Shown: one piece after another, positions 23,992 to 33,142 of the stretch
Layout: each line of letters begins with the position of its first letter
Position numbering within the stretch: position 1 is the stretch's first letter
NCBI RefSeq assembly: GCF_007673235.1
Contig: NZ_VDZH01000005.1
Location: 124,001-188,000, forward strand
Direction: 5' to 3'
Source: Curtobacterium pusillum
GTDB lineage: Bacteria; Actinomycetota; Actinomycetes; Actinomycetales; Microbacteriaceae
DNA length: 64,000 bases
Program-made: the position numbers and the translations under genes
The notes under the pieces: generated by a model
What the model was told of the DNA's origin: nothing
Database searches by the model: none
The model's input: the letters and a program-made list of their open reading frames with translations, nothing else

Positions 23992-25904
23992 GAGTGCTCC
24001 AGTTCGCGGACTCGGGGTGCGGACTGCGTCAGGTAGAGCCGCTGCTCGCGCTTGTGCTCCTCGTAGGTCGCACGGGCGTCCCGGGTGCTGTCCAGGGTCG
24101 AGACCTCGGCGACCGGGACGTCCCACCACGCACCGGAGCCGCCGAAGCGCCCCTGTGCGTCCACACGGACGTAGACGACGCTCGTGCCGTCGTGCGCGCG
24201 CGCCTGGTCGAGGGCCGACCGGAAGGTGTCGGCGGTGTCGGCCGAGAACACCTCGGCGCCGTAGCTCGCCGCGTTCTGCACGAAGTCGACCTCGAGCCGA
24301 CGCCCGTCGTGTCGGAGCGCTTCGCCGCGTTCGTTGAACCGGGTACCGAACGTCTGCGACCCGAGCGTCTCGGACAGCGCCGCGATCGAGCCGTACCCGA
24401 AGTTGTCGACGATGACGATCGTCATCTGCAGGTGCTCCTGCACCGCGGTCATGATCTCCTGCGACATCATCAGGTAGGAGCCGTCGCCCACGAGCACGTG
24501 GACGCGGCGGTCCGGGGCGGCGAGCTGCGCGCCCACGCCTCCGGCGACCTCGTAGCCCATGCACGAGTTGCCGTACTCGATGTCGTAGCCCTTGGGGGTA
24601 CCGGCGCGCCACAGGCGGTGCAGGTCCCCGGGCATCGAGCCGGCGGCGTTGATGACGACGTCCTCGGTGTGCGCCGATGCGTTGAGGAGTCCGAGCATCT
24701 CGGCCTGGGACAGCGTGGCGCTCTCCTGGACCTCGACGATGCGGTCGACCTCGGTGCGCCAGTCGGCTGCCGCACGCTCGTTCGCGGCGACGACCTCGGC
24801 GTCGAGCCGGAACCCGTCGAGTGCCGCGCGGAGCTCGGCCAGGGTCTCGCGGGCGTCGCCGACGAGCGGGATCCCGGACTCCTTGAACGCGTCGACCTCG
24901 GCCACGTTGATGTTGACGAACGCCACGTCGGGGTTCGTGAACATCGTGTTCGACGCCGTCGTGAAGTCGGTGTAGCGCGTGCCGATGCCGATCACGACGT
25001 CGGCGTCGTTCGCGATGCCGTTGGCGTACGCCGAGCCCGAGGACCCGAGGGCGCCCAATGCGAGCGCGTGGTCCCACGGCATGCCGGCCTTGCCCGCCTG
25101 GGTGACCCCGACGCCGATGCCGGTCGACTCGGCGAAGCGCACGAGTTCCTCGGTGGCGTCCGAGTACACGACACCACCACCGGCGATCACGACGGCGTTC
25201 CGTGCCGACTTGATGAGCTCGGCGGCGCGCTGGATGGCGGCACGGTCCGGGCGGTTGCGGGCGACGTGCCAGACGCGGCGGGAGAACAGCGCCTCGGGGA
25301 AGTCGTACGCCTCGGCCTGCACGTCCTGCGGCACCGCGATGGTGACGGCTCCGGTGTCGGCCGGGCTGGTGAGGACGCGCATCGCCTCGAGGAGCGCCGA
25401 CGCGAGCTGTTCGGGACGGCTGATCCGGTCGAAGTACCGCGAGACCGCGCGGAACGAGTCGTTGGCGGTGACGTCCATCGCGTACGGGTGCTCCTGCTGC
25501 TGCAGGACCGCACCCGTGGACCGGGTGGCGAAGGCATCCGAGGGGAACAGGAGGACGGGGATGTGGTTCACCGTCGCCGTGCCGGCGCCCGTGACCATGT
25601 TGGTCGCGCCCGGGCCGATGGAGGTCGACACGGCGAGCGCGCCGAGTCGGTTCTTCATCTTGGCGAAGCCCGTCGCGATGTGGACCATGCCCTGCTCGTT
25701 GCGGCCCTGGTAGTACGGGAACTCGTCCTGGTACTGCAGGAGCGCCTGGCCGAGGCCGGCGACGTTGCCGTGGCCGAAGATGCCGAAGGCACCGCCGAAG
25801 AACGGACTCGTCACCCCGTCACGTTCGACGTGCTGGGCCTGCATGAACTCGACGATCGCCTGGCCCACCGTGAGGCGGCGGGTCGGCTGAGGGTGTTGCA
25901 CCAT
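23988..25904 (-). CDS. iolD: 3D-(3,5/4)-trihydroxycyclohexane-1,2-dione hydrolase
   Basis: This 638-residue thiamine-diphosphate enzyme hydrolyses the cyclic dione of myo-inositol catabolism to 5-deoxy-D-glucuronate. Features are TVGQAIVEFMQAQHVERDGV at the N-terminus, FGIFGHGNVAGLGQAL, the catalytic-loop glutamate region QGRNEQGMVHIATGFAK, the central domain DVVIGIGTRYTDF, and the ThDP motif GDGSYLMMSQEIMTAVQEHL followed by IVDN. The length and motifs are standard for IolD. ATG 25904 has an AAGGAAG site. It lies 25 bp downstream of iolB. Confidence 0.94.
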   Translation of the reverse strand: MVQHPQPTRRLTVGQAIVEFMQAQHVERDGVTSPFFGGAFGIFGHGNVAGLGQALLQYQDEFPYYQGRNEQGMVHIATGFAKMKNRLGALAVSTSIGPGATNMVTGAGTATVNHIPVLLFPSDAFATRSTGAVLQQQEHPYAMDVTANDSFRAVSRYFDRISRPEQLASALLEAMRVLTSPADTGAVTIAVPQDVQAEAYDFPEALFSRRVWHVARNRPDRAAIQRAAELIKSARNAVVIAGGGVVYSDATEELVRFAESTGIGVGVTQAGKAGMPWDHALALGALGSSGSAYANGIANDADVVIGIGTRYTDFTTASNTMFTNPDVAFVNINVAEVDAFKESGIPLVGDARETLAELRAALDGFRLDAEVVAANERAAADWRTEVDRIVEVQESATLSQAEMLGLLNASAHTEDVVINAAGSMPGDLHRLWRAGTPKGYDIEYGNSCMGYEVAGGVGAQLAAPDRRVHVLVGDGSYLMMSQEIMTAVQEHLQMTIVIVDNFGYGSIAALSETLGSQTFGTRFNERGEALRHDGRRLEVDFVQNAASYGAEVFSADTADTFRSALDQARAHDGTSVVYVRVDAQGRFGGSGAWWDVPVAEVSTLDSTRDARATYEEHKREQRLYLTQSAPRVRELEHS

Positions 25905-25929
25905 TGCGAACTTCCTTCTTCGGGGTGGG

Positions 25930-26769
25930 TCAGGGGCGGACGGGGACGAACGGCACGCGGGGGTCGGTGCCGAGGTCGTCCCACTTGGCCCGGGCGGGGG
26001 CGAGTGCCGGGTCCTCGGCGGCCTGGAGGGTGCGCTTCGGCGCCGGTCCCGCCAGGACGTTGAGGTAGTAGAGGTCCTGGTCGTGGGCCGCGACGGTGGT
26101 GTGGTACCCCCACGGGATCAGGCAGATGTCGCCGTCGCGGACCGGGACGTCCAGGTCGAAGTCGCGCTCCGGGCTGTACACGCGCTGCAGCGCCCACCCG
26201 TTCTCCGGGTCGCGGAGGCGGTAGTAGTAGACCTCTTCCAGCTGCGCCTCGCCGTCGATGTCGTGCTCGTGCTTGTGCGGCGGGAAGCTCGACCAGTTGC
26301 CACCGGGGGTCCACACCTCGACGATGTGCAGCCGGTCGGCCGGGAAGTCGGGCGACATCGGCGTCGAGACCTGCCGGGTGGCGTTCCCGGCACCGCGGGT
26401 GGCGGAGCCGACCTCGTCCGGCGTGACGAGGACGACCTCGTGCCGTTCGGTGGCCGGTGACGACGCGATCGCGAGCTCGGCGCCCGGTGTCGCCGTGATG
26501 GTCACGGCGGTGTCGCGCGGGACCGACAGGGTGTGCCCGAGCCCGTCGAACACGGTGTCGCGCCCACCGAGGCGGTACTCCGTGCCGTCGGCGGTGACGA
26601 CCAGATCGCCGTGCAGGTTGACGAACGCCCGCTCGTTGCCGTCGGCCGGGAGCTCGACGGTCTCGCCGTCGCCGAAGGTCTTCACCTGGAAGGTGACGAA
26701 CTCCCATCCGGCGATCTCCGGGGTGATGACGTCCCATTCACCGTGCTTGAGCACCTGCGGGTCGACCAT
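25930..26769 (-). CDS. iolB: 5-deoxy-glucuronate isomerase
   Basis: This 279-residue double-cupin enzyme converts 5-deoxy-glucuronate to 5-dehydro-2-deoxygluconate. The metal-binding cupin motif HKHEHDIDGEAQLEEVYYYR (three His and one Glu) and the second cupin strand set (DGDICLIPWGYHTTVAAHDQ) are intact. GAGAGGA precedes the ATG. In the operon it sits between the TIM-barrel gene upstream and iolD downstream. Confidence 0.93.
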   Translation of the reverse strand: MVDPQVLKHGEWDVITPEIAGWEFVTFQVKTFGDGETVELPADGNERAFVNLHGDLVVTADGTEYRLGGRDTVFDGLGHTLSVPRDTAVTITATPGAELAIASSPATERHEVVLVTPDEVGSATRGAGNATRQVSTPMSPDFPADRLHIVEVWTPGGNWSSFPPHKHEHDIDGEAQLEEVYYYRLRDPENGWALQRVYSPERDFDLDVPVRDGDICLIPWGYHTTVAAHDQDLYYLNVLAGPAPKRTLQAAEDPALAPARAKWDDLGTDPRVPFVPVRP

Positions 26770-26823
26770 GTTCTGATCCTCTCTGCGTCGTTGCGTTCGG
26801 ACGGGATGAGCATACCGCTCTTC

Positions 26824-27708
26824 TCACTGAATGGACGAATCGTCCGCGAGACGAATGCATCGAAGTGTCGTTTCGCGGGCTGCGTCCAGCGCGTCGCCGA
26901 GCGACTTCGCGCGGTGCTCGGTCGAGAGCATCTCGACCCCCCACGGTCCGGACCAGCCGACCTCGGCCATCGTGCGGAGGAACCCGACGACGTCCTGCGC
27001 GCCCTCGCCGGGGTAGCGGCGGTTGTCGCGGGTGTCCTCGAAGAGCGTCCGCCCGGGCTGCGGCTGTGCGTCGGCGTCGTTCACCTCGACCCCGAACACG
27101 GTGACCGGGTCGAGGGTGCGGGCCAGTTCCTCGAGCGAGGTCCCGGCGCGGAACACGTGCCACGAGTCCACCACCAGACCGGCGTGCGAGTGGTCCACGG
27201 CCGCGACGAACTCAGACCCCTGGGGCATCGACGAGATCCCGGCGAACGGCAGCGGTTCGAGCGCCAGTCGTGTCCCGACCGCCGCGGCCTCGTCGGCCAG
27301 ACGTCGGAACGGTCCGGTGAACGGCTCGAACGAGTCCACCGTCGGGGCCGGCGGCGGGGCGATCTTCACCATCGGACTGTCGAACGCCCGGGCGGCGTCG
27401 CGGAGCAGGTCCCAGCGGGCTCGCCACGGCACTTCCTCGGGATCACGCCACCAGTCCTTGACGAGCTCGACCTCGAGGTGCCGGATGCCGACCGCGTCGG
27501 CGTGCGACCGCAGCGCCTCGAAGCCGATCGTGTCCCGGACGACCTCGAGGTCGTCGACGACGAACCCGAGCCCGACGAAGCCGGCCTCGGCCGCGGCGCT
27601 CACCCGGTCCTTCGCCGAGAACGGACTCCGCTCCGACGGGCCGTCGGGGACGGCGGTGCCGGCGGTGGTCCAGCAGGTGGCGACGAGGTCGCGGCCGAGG
27701 GTGCTCAC
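26824..27708 (-). CDS. Sugar phosphate isomerase/epimerase (xylose isomerase-like TIM barrel)
   Basis: This 294-residue protein belongs to the AP-endonuclease-2/xylose isomerase-like fold used by IolE, IolH and IolI. Motifs are AEAGFVGLGFVVDDL, HLEVELVKDWW, LALEPLPFAG (metal-ligand Glu), LVVDSWHVFRAG (Asp/His ligands), VFGVEVND and GPWGVEMLS (Glu ligand). It may be an inosose isomerase or epimerase (IolI/IolH role). GTG 27708 overlaps the stop of iolG by 4 nt, so the two are coupled. Confidence 0.8.
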   Translation of the reverse strand: MSTLGRDLVATCWTTAGTAVPDGPSERSPFSAKDRVSAAAEAGFVGLGFVVDDLEVVRDTIGFEALRSHADAVGIRHLEVELVKDWWRDPEEVPWRARWDLLRDAARAFDSPMVKIAPPPAPTVDSFEPFTGPFRRLADEAAAVGTRLALEPLPFAGISSMPQGSEFVAAVDHSHAGLVVDSWHVFRAGTSLEELARTLDPVTVFGVEVNDADAQPQPGRTLFEDTRDNRRYPGEGAQDVVGFLRTMAEVGWSGPWGVEMLSTEHRAKSLGDALDAARETTLRCIRLADDSSIQ

Positions 27709-28715
27709 CGGGACAGGTCCACGGCGACCGACTCGCCGGTCCGCGCCGAACGGTCCGCGGCGTCGGCGAGCACGAGCGCCGCACGCCCGTCCTCGAACCC
27801 CGGGCTGCGCGACGGCTCGCCACGGACGGCCTTGAGGAACTCGACGACCTCGAGGCGGTACGCCTCGGCGTACCGCTGCAGGAAGAAGTTCTGGTACGGC
27901 TCGAGGGACTCGACGGCCCCGGCTCCCCAGTGCCGGACGAGCGTGTCGGTCTGGTTGCCGACCTGCAGCAGCCCCTCGGACCCGAAGACCTCGAAGCGCT
28001 GGTCGTACCCGTACGCCGCGTGCCGCGAGTTCGTGATGTTGACGAGTTCGTCGTTCGCACCCCGGAGCGTCACGACCGCGGAGTCGTAGTCGCCGAGCTC
28101 CCGGGCCGTCGCGCTGAAGGTGTTCGCCCCGCGCGCGGTGACCTCGACGATGTCCGGCACGAAGAACCGCGCCATGTCCAGGTCGTGGATGGTCATGTCC
28201 CGGAAGATCCCGCCCGACGACGCCAGGTAGGCCGCCGGGGGCTCCCCCGGGTCGCGGCTCGTGATGAGGACCTGCTCGAGCGTGCCGATGTCGCCCGCGC
28301 GGACGCGCCGCTGGAGCTCGGCGAAGTGCCGGTCGAACCGCCGGTTGAACCCGAGGACGATCGGCACGGTCGCCGCCGCGGCCTTCGCCCGGAGCCCGTC
28401 CACCCGGGCGAGGTCGAGGTCGATCGGCTTCTCGCAGAGGACCGGGACGCCCGCGTCGATCGCGGCGTCGATGAGGTCGACGTGCGTCGGGGTGGGCGCC
28501 GCGATGATCACGGCGTCGACCCCACCCGACGCGAAGACCTCGGCGGGGTCCGTGCTCACGCGACCGCCGTACTCGGCAGCCGTGCGCTCGGCGCCCTCGA
28601 CGAAGGGGTCGCAGACCCACGCGAGCTCCGCGTCGTCGATGGCGGCCACGCTCATCGCGTGGACCTGTCCGATGCGCCCGGTGCCGAAGAGGCCGATCCG
28701 GATCTGTTGCGTCAT
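27705..28715 (-). CDS. iolG: Inositol 2-dehydrogenase-like Gfo/Idh/MocA oxidoreductase
   Basis: This 336-residue NAD-dependent dehydrogenase has the Rossmann motif GLFGTGRIGQVHA, the family EKP motif (VLCEKPIDLDL), NRRFDRHF and the catalytic HDLDMARFF (Asp/His pair). The pattern GGIFRDMTIHDLDMARF is typical of IolG, which oxidises myo-inositol to 2-keto-myo-inositol (scyllo-inosose). GGAG precedes ATG 28715. It is the best iolG candidate among three related enzymes in the operon. Confidence 0.85.
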   Translation of the reverse strand: MTQQIRIGLFGTGRIGQVHAMSVAAIDDAELAWVCDPFVEGAERTAAEYGGRVSTDPAEVFASGGVDAVIIAAPTPTHVDLIDAAIDAGVPVLCEKPIDLDLARVDGLRAKAAAATVPIVLGFNRRFDRHFAELQRRVRAGDIGTLEQVLITSRDPGEPPAAYLASSGGIFRDMTIHDLDMARFFVPDIVEVTARGANTFSATARELGDYDSAVVTLRGANDELVNITNSRHAAYGYDQRFEVFGSEGLLQVGNQTDTLVRHWGAGAVESLEPYQNFFLQRYAEAYRLEVVEFLKAVRGEPSRSPGFEDGRAALVLADAADRSARTGESVAVDLSR

Positions 28716-28765
28716 TGCAATCTCCAGTGTGTGGTGTGTGACGAGTGGTGCGTGGTGGTGCTGGA

Positions 28766-29824
28766 TCAGGTCGTCGCGGGGAACTCGACCGCACGGGGTC
28801 GGACCGGTCGGCCACCGCTCCGGAACGACTCCCGGGCGGCCTCGGCGAGCGACGTCGCGACGAGCCCGGACGCCGGCGGCGTGAGGCTCTCCGCCTCGCC
28901 GCGCACCATCCGGACGAAGTGCGCGACCTCCTCCTCGAAGGCCGGGACGAACCGGTCGCCGAACGTGTCGTACGGGTGTGCCGGGGCGGTGCCGTCCGGC
29001 TCGGTCGAGGTGATCGGGGTGCGCGGCCCGTACCCGGCGCCGAAGGCCCCCTTCGTCCCGGTGACCTCGAGCCGGACGTCCTGCCCGGCATCGCTGCGCC
29101 GGAGCGCGCCGATGCTGCCGACCGCGCCGGACGCGAAGCGCAGCGTCACCATCGCGGTGTCCGTGTCGTCGTGCTCCCCGTACACCGGTTCGTCGAGGAC
29201 CGATCCGATCATGGACAGTTCGACCACCGGGTCGCCGACGACCCACGGGATGCTGTCGAAGTCGTGGATGAGCAGGTCGAGCCACATCCCGTGCGACTGC
29301 GGGATGTAGTCGATCGGCAGTGCGTAGTGGTCGTTCTCGGTCGCCTGCACGAGTCGGAGCGTGCCGACGTCCCCGTCGACGACGTGTCGGCGGAGCCGCT
29401 GGTAGCCCGGGTCGTAGCGGCGGTGGAACGCCACCATGATCGGCGATCCCGTCCGGTCGAGATCGCTCGACAGAGCCGCGAGCTCGTCGACGCCGAGTGC
29501 CAACGGCTTCTCGATGAGCAGTGGCGTGCGGGACTCGGCGACCACCCGTGCGAGGTCGGCGTGGGTGTCGGTGGCCGAGGCGACGAGCACGCCGTCGAGA
29601 CGAGGCAGGACGTCGGCGAGCGGTTCGACGGTGCTCGTGACGGCGGCCCACCCGGTGGCGTCCGTGCCCTCGGCCGAGCGCTGGGCCTCGAGCCGTTCGG
29701 CGACCGATGCCGTGCGTCCGGCGTCGCGGCCGATGAGCACGACCTCGTCGACCCCGGCCGCGCGCGCGGCGTTCCGCGCGTGCATCGTGCCGATGCGGCC
29801 GAGTCCGGCGACGCCGATCCTCAT
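28766..29824 (-). CDS. Gfo/Idh/MocA family oxidoreductase
   Basis: This 352-residue NAD(P)-dependent dehydrogenase has GVAGLGRIGTMHARNA, LLIEKPLALG, AFHRRYDPGY and LLIHDFDSIPW, where IolG proteins have IHDLD. It probably oxidises another inositol stereoisomer (scyllo, D-chiro) or a related polyol. The gene overlaps the downstream end of the IolE-like gene by 4 nt and is separated from iolG by 50 bp. Confidence 0.84.
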   Translation of the reverse strand: MRIGVAGLGRIGTMHARNAARAAGVDEVVLIGRDAGRTASVAERLEAQRSAEGTDATGWAAVTSTVEPLADVLPRLDGVLVASATDTHADLARVVAESRTPLLIEKPLALGVDELAALSSDLDRTGSPIMVAFHRRYDPGYQRLRRHVVDGDVGTLRLVQATENDHYALPIDYIPQSHGMWLDLLIHDFDSIPWVVGDPVVELSMIGSVLDEPVYGEHDDTDTAMVTLRFASGAVGSIGALRRSDAGQDVRLEVTGTKGAFGAGYGPRTPITSTEPDGTAPAHPYDTFGDRFVPAFEEEVAHFVRMVRGEAESLTPPASGLVATSLAEAARESFRSGGRPVRPRAVEFPATT

Positions 29825-30729
29825 CGCGCGGCCCCGGACCGGGAGGACTCGAGTTCCGCGACGAGCGCGCGCACGAACTCGACGCTCGCGCGGGCGTCCT
29901 CGATCGGACCGGTCCCGTCGGCCGGTTCCTCGAGCACGACCTTGTCCTGCTCCAGCACGATCCAGCCGTCGAACCCGGCGTCGACCAGGCTCTGCAGGAT
30001 CGCGCGGATGTCGACGTCGCCCTGTCCGACGGGACGGTAGAGCACGTCGGCCTTGATCGCGTCGAAGTAGCTGATCTCGCCGTCCGCGACACGGCGCATG
30101 CCGTCGAGCGAGACGTCCTTCAGGTGCATGTACGCGATGCGGTCCGAGTGCTCGGCGGCGAACTGCACGGGGTCGGTGCCGCCGAGGAACAGGTGGCCGG
30201 TGTCGAAGCAGAACGGGATCGTCGATCCCCGGAGCACCGCGTCGACGTCGTCCTTGGTCTCGACGACGGTCCCGACGTGCGGGTGCAGGGTCGCCGTGAC
30301 CCCGACGGCCGCCGCGGCCGCGGTGATGCGGTCGAGGTTCGTGAAGAGCGTCGACCACTGCTCGTCGGTGAGCGGCTCGCGCTGGGCGTCGTACCCGGTC
30401 TGCTCGCTGTCGGCGCAGACCACGAGCACGGTCGCACCCGAGGCCGCGTAGTCACGCAGCTCCTGCTCGATGCGGGGCAGCGGGTCGATCCCGGGCTGGT
30501 GCGCGATGACCGGCACGAAGCTGCCGATCGCGGTCATGCCGAACTCGGCGAGGCGTGCCGCCTTGTCCTCCGGTGCCGGCGGCAGGAACCCCTGTGCACC
30601 GAGCTCGGTGGCCTCGAACCCGAGGGACCGCATCTCGGCGAGGACCCGCTCGGGCGGCAGCTGGACACCCCAGCCGTCGACCTCGCTGACGCCCCAGGAG
30701 ATCGGTGCGGTGGCGATGCGGAGGCTCAT
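29821..30729 (-). CDS. Inosose dehydratase-like TIM-barrel protein (IolE-like)
   Basis: This 302-residue xylose-isomerase-like protein begins IATAPISWGVSEVDGWGVQL, the API-W-G opening of the myo-inosose-2 dehydratase (IolE/MocC) group. It also has FEATELGAQGFL, LHPHVGTVVET, FCFDTGHLFLGG (metal-ligand Asp/His), YMHLKDVSLDGM and IVLEQDK. IolE dehydrates scyllo-inosose to the trihydroxycyclohexanedione that IolD hydrolyses. It overlaps both neighbours by 4 nt. It is the better iolE candidate of the two TIM-barrel genes. Confidence 0.82.
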   Translation of the reverse strand: MSLRIATAPISWGVSEVDGWGVQLPPERVLAEMRSLGFEATELGAQGFLPPAPEDKAARLAEFGMTAIGSFVPVIAHQPGIDPLPRIEQELRDYAASGATVLVVCADSEQTGYDAQREPLTDEQWSTLFTNLDRITAAAAAVGVTATLHPHVGTVVETKDDVDAVLRGSTIPFCFDTGHLFLGGTDPVQFAAEHSDRIAYMHLKDVSLDGMRRVADGEISYFDAIKADVLYRPVGQGDVDIRAILQSLVDAGFDGWIVLEQDKVVLEEPADGTGPIEDARASVEFVRALVAELESSRSGAAR

Positions 30730-31958
30730 ACGCGGGCTCCTTCGGTGGCGCGGACGTTCGCGGTCGTACCGGGCTCGGCCGGCAGGTCGACCCACTGGCC
30801 GGAGGCGGCGGACTGCTCGGCGGCGCTGAGCACCCGCGCCGAGGTCACGGCGTCGTGGATGTTGGAACCGGTCGCCTCGCCACCGGTCGCGGCGGTGAGG
30901 AACTTCGCGGCCTCGATGACCTTGAGGTCGTCGTAGCCCATGCTCGTGCCGGAGCTCGGCTGGAAGCGCGAGTAGTCGGGGAAGTACCCGTCCGCGAAGG
31001 CGCGGGTGTACCCGACGTGCTGCCCGGTGCGGGCGAGGGCGACCTCGAGTTCGTTGAGGCGCTCGAAGTCCCAGCGGAGCGAGCCCTCGGTGCCGAAGAT
31101 CTCGAACGCGTACTCGGACCGGGGACCGACCGCGATGCGGGACGCCTCGAGGTTGCCGATCGCACCGGCACCGACCGCCGACTCGTCGAACCGGACGAGC
31201 ATGGTCGCGTAGTCCTCGTTCTCGACGGGGAGCAACTTGCCCTCGTCCGGCGTGCCCGGCAGACCCGGTCGCTCGGTGAGGTAGGTGCCGGTCGCCGCGG
31301 AGATCGAGCCGATCGGGCCGAGGACGTAGTGCATGAGGTCGACCAGGTGCCCCATCAGGTCGCCGAGGACACCGCTGCCCGAGGTCGCGCGGACGAAGCG
31401 CCAGGTCAGGGGGTCCTGCGGGTTCGACGAGAACCCGCCGAAGAACCGACCGCGGACGTTCGTGATCCGGCCGAGTGCGCCGTCGAGGACGAGCTGGCGC
31501 GCGTGCTGCACGGCGGGGACGTGTCGGTAGTTGAACCCGATCGTCGTCGCAACCCCGGCTGCGTCCGCTGCTGCGGCGACGGCTTCGGTCTCCTCGGCGC
31601 CGCGGCCGACCGGCTTCTCGATCCAGAAGGGCTTGCCGGCGTGGGCCGCCGCGATGCCGATCTCGGCGTGCAGCGAGTTCGGCGCGCAGATCGAGACGAC
31701 GTCCACCTCGGGGTCGGCGAGGACCTCGCGGTAGTCCGAGACGACCTTCTCGTAGCCGAGGACGTCCTTCGCGTAGTCCCGACCCGCGGGCGCGACGTCC
31801 GCCGCCGCGACGAGACGGGGGCGGATGCCGAGCTCCGGGTACAGGAGCGGGAGGAGGGCGTAGGAGCGGGAGTGCAGCCGCCCCATCCAGCCGACGCTGA
31901 TGAGCCCCACACCGACGGTGCGGGGAGCGCTGTTCGTGGGCGCGCTGTTCTCTGTCAC
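30726..31958 (-). CDS. Gfo/Idh/MocA family oxidoreductase, first gene of the inositol-type operon
   Basis: This 410-residue dehydrogenase is longer than the other two. It has VGLISVGWMGRLHSRSYA, PFWIEKPVGRG, NYRHVPAVQHARQL and LMGHLVDLMHYVLG. A GTG start follows AAAGGAGCCCCT. It is the promoter-proximal gene, placed directly after the LacI-type operator at 31989-32018. Its substrate is probably an inositol derivative, but a different polyol is possible. Confidence 0.84.
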   Translation of the reverse strand: MTENSAPTNSAPRTVGVGLISVGWMGRLHSRSYALLPLLYPELGIRPRLVAAADVAPAGRDYAKDVLGYEKVVSDYREVLADPEVDVVSICAPNSLHAEIGIAAAHAGKPFWIEKPVGRGAEETEAVAAAADAAGVATTIGFNYRHVPAVQHARQLVLDGALGRITNVRGRFFGGFSSNPQDPLTWRFVRATSGSGVLGDLMGHLVDLMHYVLGPIGSISAATGTYLTERPGLPGTPDEGKLLPVENEDYATMLVRFDESAVGAGAIGNLEASRIAVGPRSEYAFEIFGTEGSLRWDFERLNELEVALARTGQHVGYTRAFADGYFPDYSRFQPSSGTSMGYDDLKVIEAAKFLTAATGGEATGSNIHDAVTSARVLSAAEQSAASGQWVDLPAEPGTTANVRATEGARV

Positions 31959-31988
31959 AGGGGCTCCTTTGCTTCCTGGAGAGGATTT

Positions 31989-32047
31989 TGAACCGGTCCA
32001 AAATCTTGGACCGGTTCAATGTACGACCGCGTCCCCGATCGTGTCAA
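31989..32047 (-). promoter_or_regulatory. Promoter and LacI-type operator of the inositol-type operon
   Basis: A minus-strand promoter is visible: -35 TTGACA (32042-32047), an 18-nt spacer, and -10 TACATT (32018-32023). Directly downstream is a perfect inverted repeat with arms TGAACCGGTCCA (31989-32000) and TGGACCGGTTCA (32007-32018). Each arm contains ACCGGT, with the two centres 18 bp apart, typical of LacI-family half-sites around a central CG. A repressor here would block transcription start. The LacI gene upstream is the natural candidate. Confidence 0.75.
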
Positions 32048-32089
32048 CCGGCACGCGGACCGGACCGGACCGGACCTGGTCAGGTGCGA

Positions 32090-33130
32090 TCAGGACGCGG
32101 CGGGCACCGAGGACGCCCGTACACGGAGCGTCGGTGCGACCAGGACCTCACCCGGGTCGTCGTCGGACAGCAGCACCTCGGCGGCACGGCGTCCGATCGT
32201 CGCGTTGTCGGGGTCGACCGAGGTGAGCTCGACCGCCCCGAGGGCCGCCAGGTAGGTGTTGTCGTACCCGGTCACGGCGACGTGCCCGGTCAGTCCTCGC
32301 TGTCGGACCGCAGCGGTCACGCCGATCGCCGCCAGGTCGTTGACCGCCGTGATGGCGGTCGGCGGTTCAGCGAGGTCGAGCAGTTCTCCCGCGGCCCGGA
32401 ACCCCGCGGCCTCGGAGAAGTCGCTCTCGGCCACCATCGTCCCGTCCAGCCCGTGCTCCCCCATCGCCGCCGCGAACGCGCTGGCACGCCCGGACGCGAC
32501 TCGGCCGCCGGCACCGCCGACGTGGCCGATCCGCCGGTGCCCGAGCCCGGTGAGGTGGTCGATGACGAGCCGCAACCCGACCTCGTCGTCGCCGCGGACG
32601 GTCGCCGCCCCGGCGAGCCGCTCCGGTCGGGCGCTGGCGATCACGATCCGGGCGGACCCCATCGCCTCGACGACCCGGTCCATGCTCGGAACCGACCCGA
32701 CGACGATGAGTCCGGACGGCTGCAGGTCGCCCAGCATCGCGACGGCCTCGGCGTCGAGCTCGGGGCGCGCGGACACACCGGTGCCGCCGGGCAGGACCGC
32801 ACTCGTCATCAGGCCGAGACGACCACCGGCCGACAGCGCGACCCGTGCCGCGTCGACGACCTCCGCGAACACCGGGTTGCGGGAGTCGGCGACGAGGATG
32901 CCCACGAAGTCGTCCCGCAGGCCGTTGAGGGACCGTGCGACCCGGTTCGGGCGGAACCCGAGCGCCTCGGCCGCGTCGAGGATGCGGCCGAGGCGCTGCG
33001 GACTGACGGACTCCGGCGAGCTGAACGCCAGCGACACCAGGGACTTCGAGACGCCGGCCCGTTCGGCGACGTCCCGCATGGTCGCGCGGCGCACGAGCAC
33101 CCCGGATCCGTCGTCAGCCATGGACCTCAT
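32090..33130 (-). CDS. LacI family transcriptional regulator
   Basis: This 346-residue repressor has the LacI headpiece ATMRDVAERAGVSKSLVSLA with a hinge (FRPNRVARSLNG), followed by a periplasmic-binding-protein-like effector domain (VGILVADSRNPVFAEVVDAA). The helix-turn-helix reads VSKSLVSLAFSSPESVSP rather than the usual VSxxTVSRVLN, so its operator may be unusual. It lies between the MFS gene and the operon, all on the minus strand. An alternative ATG start lies at 33121. Confidence 0.88.
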   Translation of the reverse strand: MRSMADDGSGVLVRRATMRDVAERAGVSKSLVSLAFSSPESVSPQRLGRILDAAEALGFRPNRVARSLNGLRDDFVGILVADSRNPVFAEVVDAARVALSAGGRLGLMTSAVLPGGTGVSARPELDAEAVAMLGDLQPSGLIVVGSVPSMDRVVEAMGSARIVIASARPERLAGAATVRGDDEVGLRLVIDHLTGLGHRRIGHVGGAGGRVASGRASAFAAAMGEHGLDGTMVAESDFSEAAGFRAAGELLDLAEPPTAITAVNDLAAIGVTAAVRQRGLTGHVAVTGYDNTYLAALGAVELTSVDPDNATIGRRAAEVLLSDDDPGEVLVAPTLRVRASSVPAAS

Positions 33131-33142
33131 CTTGCAGCACGA

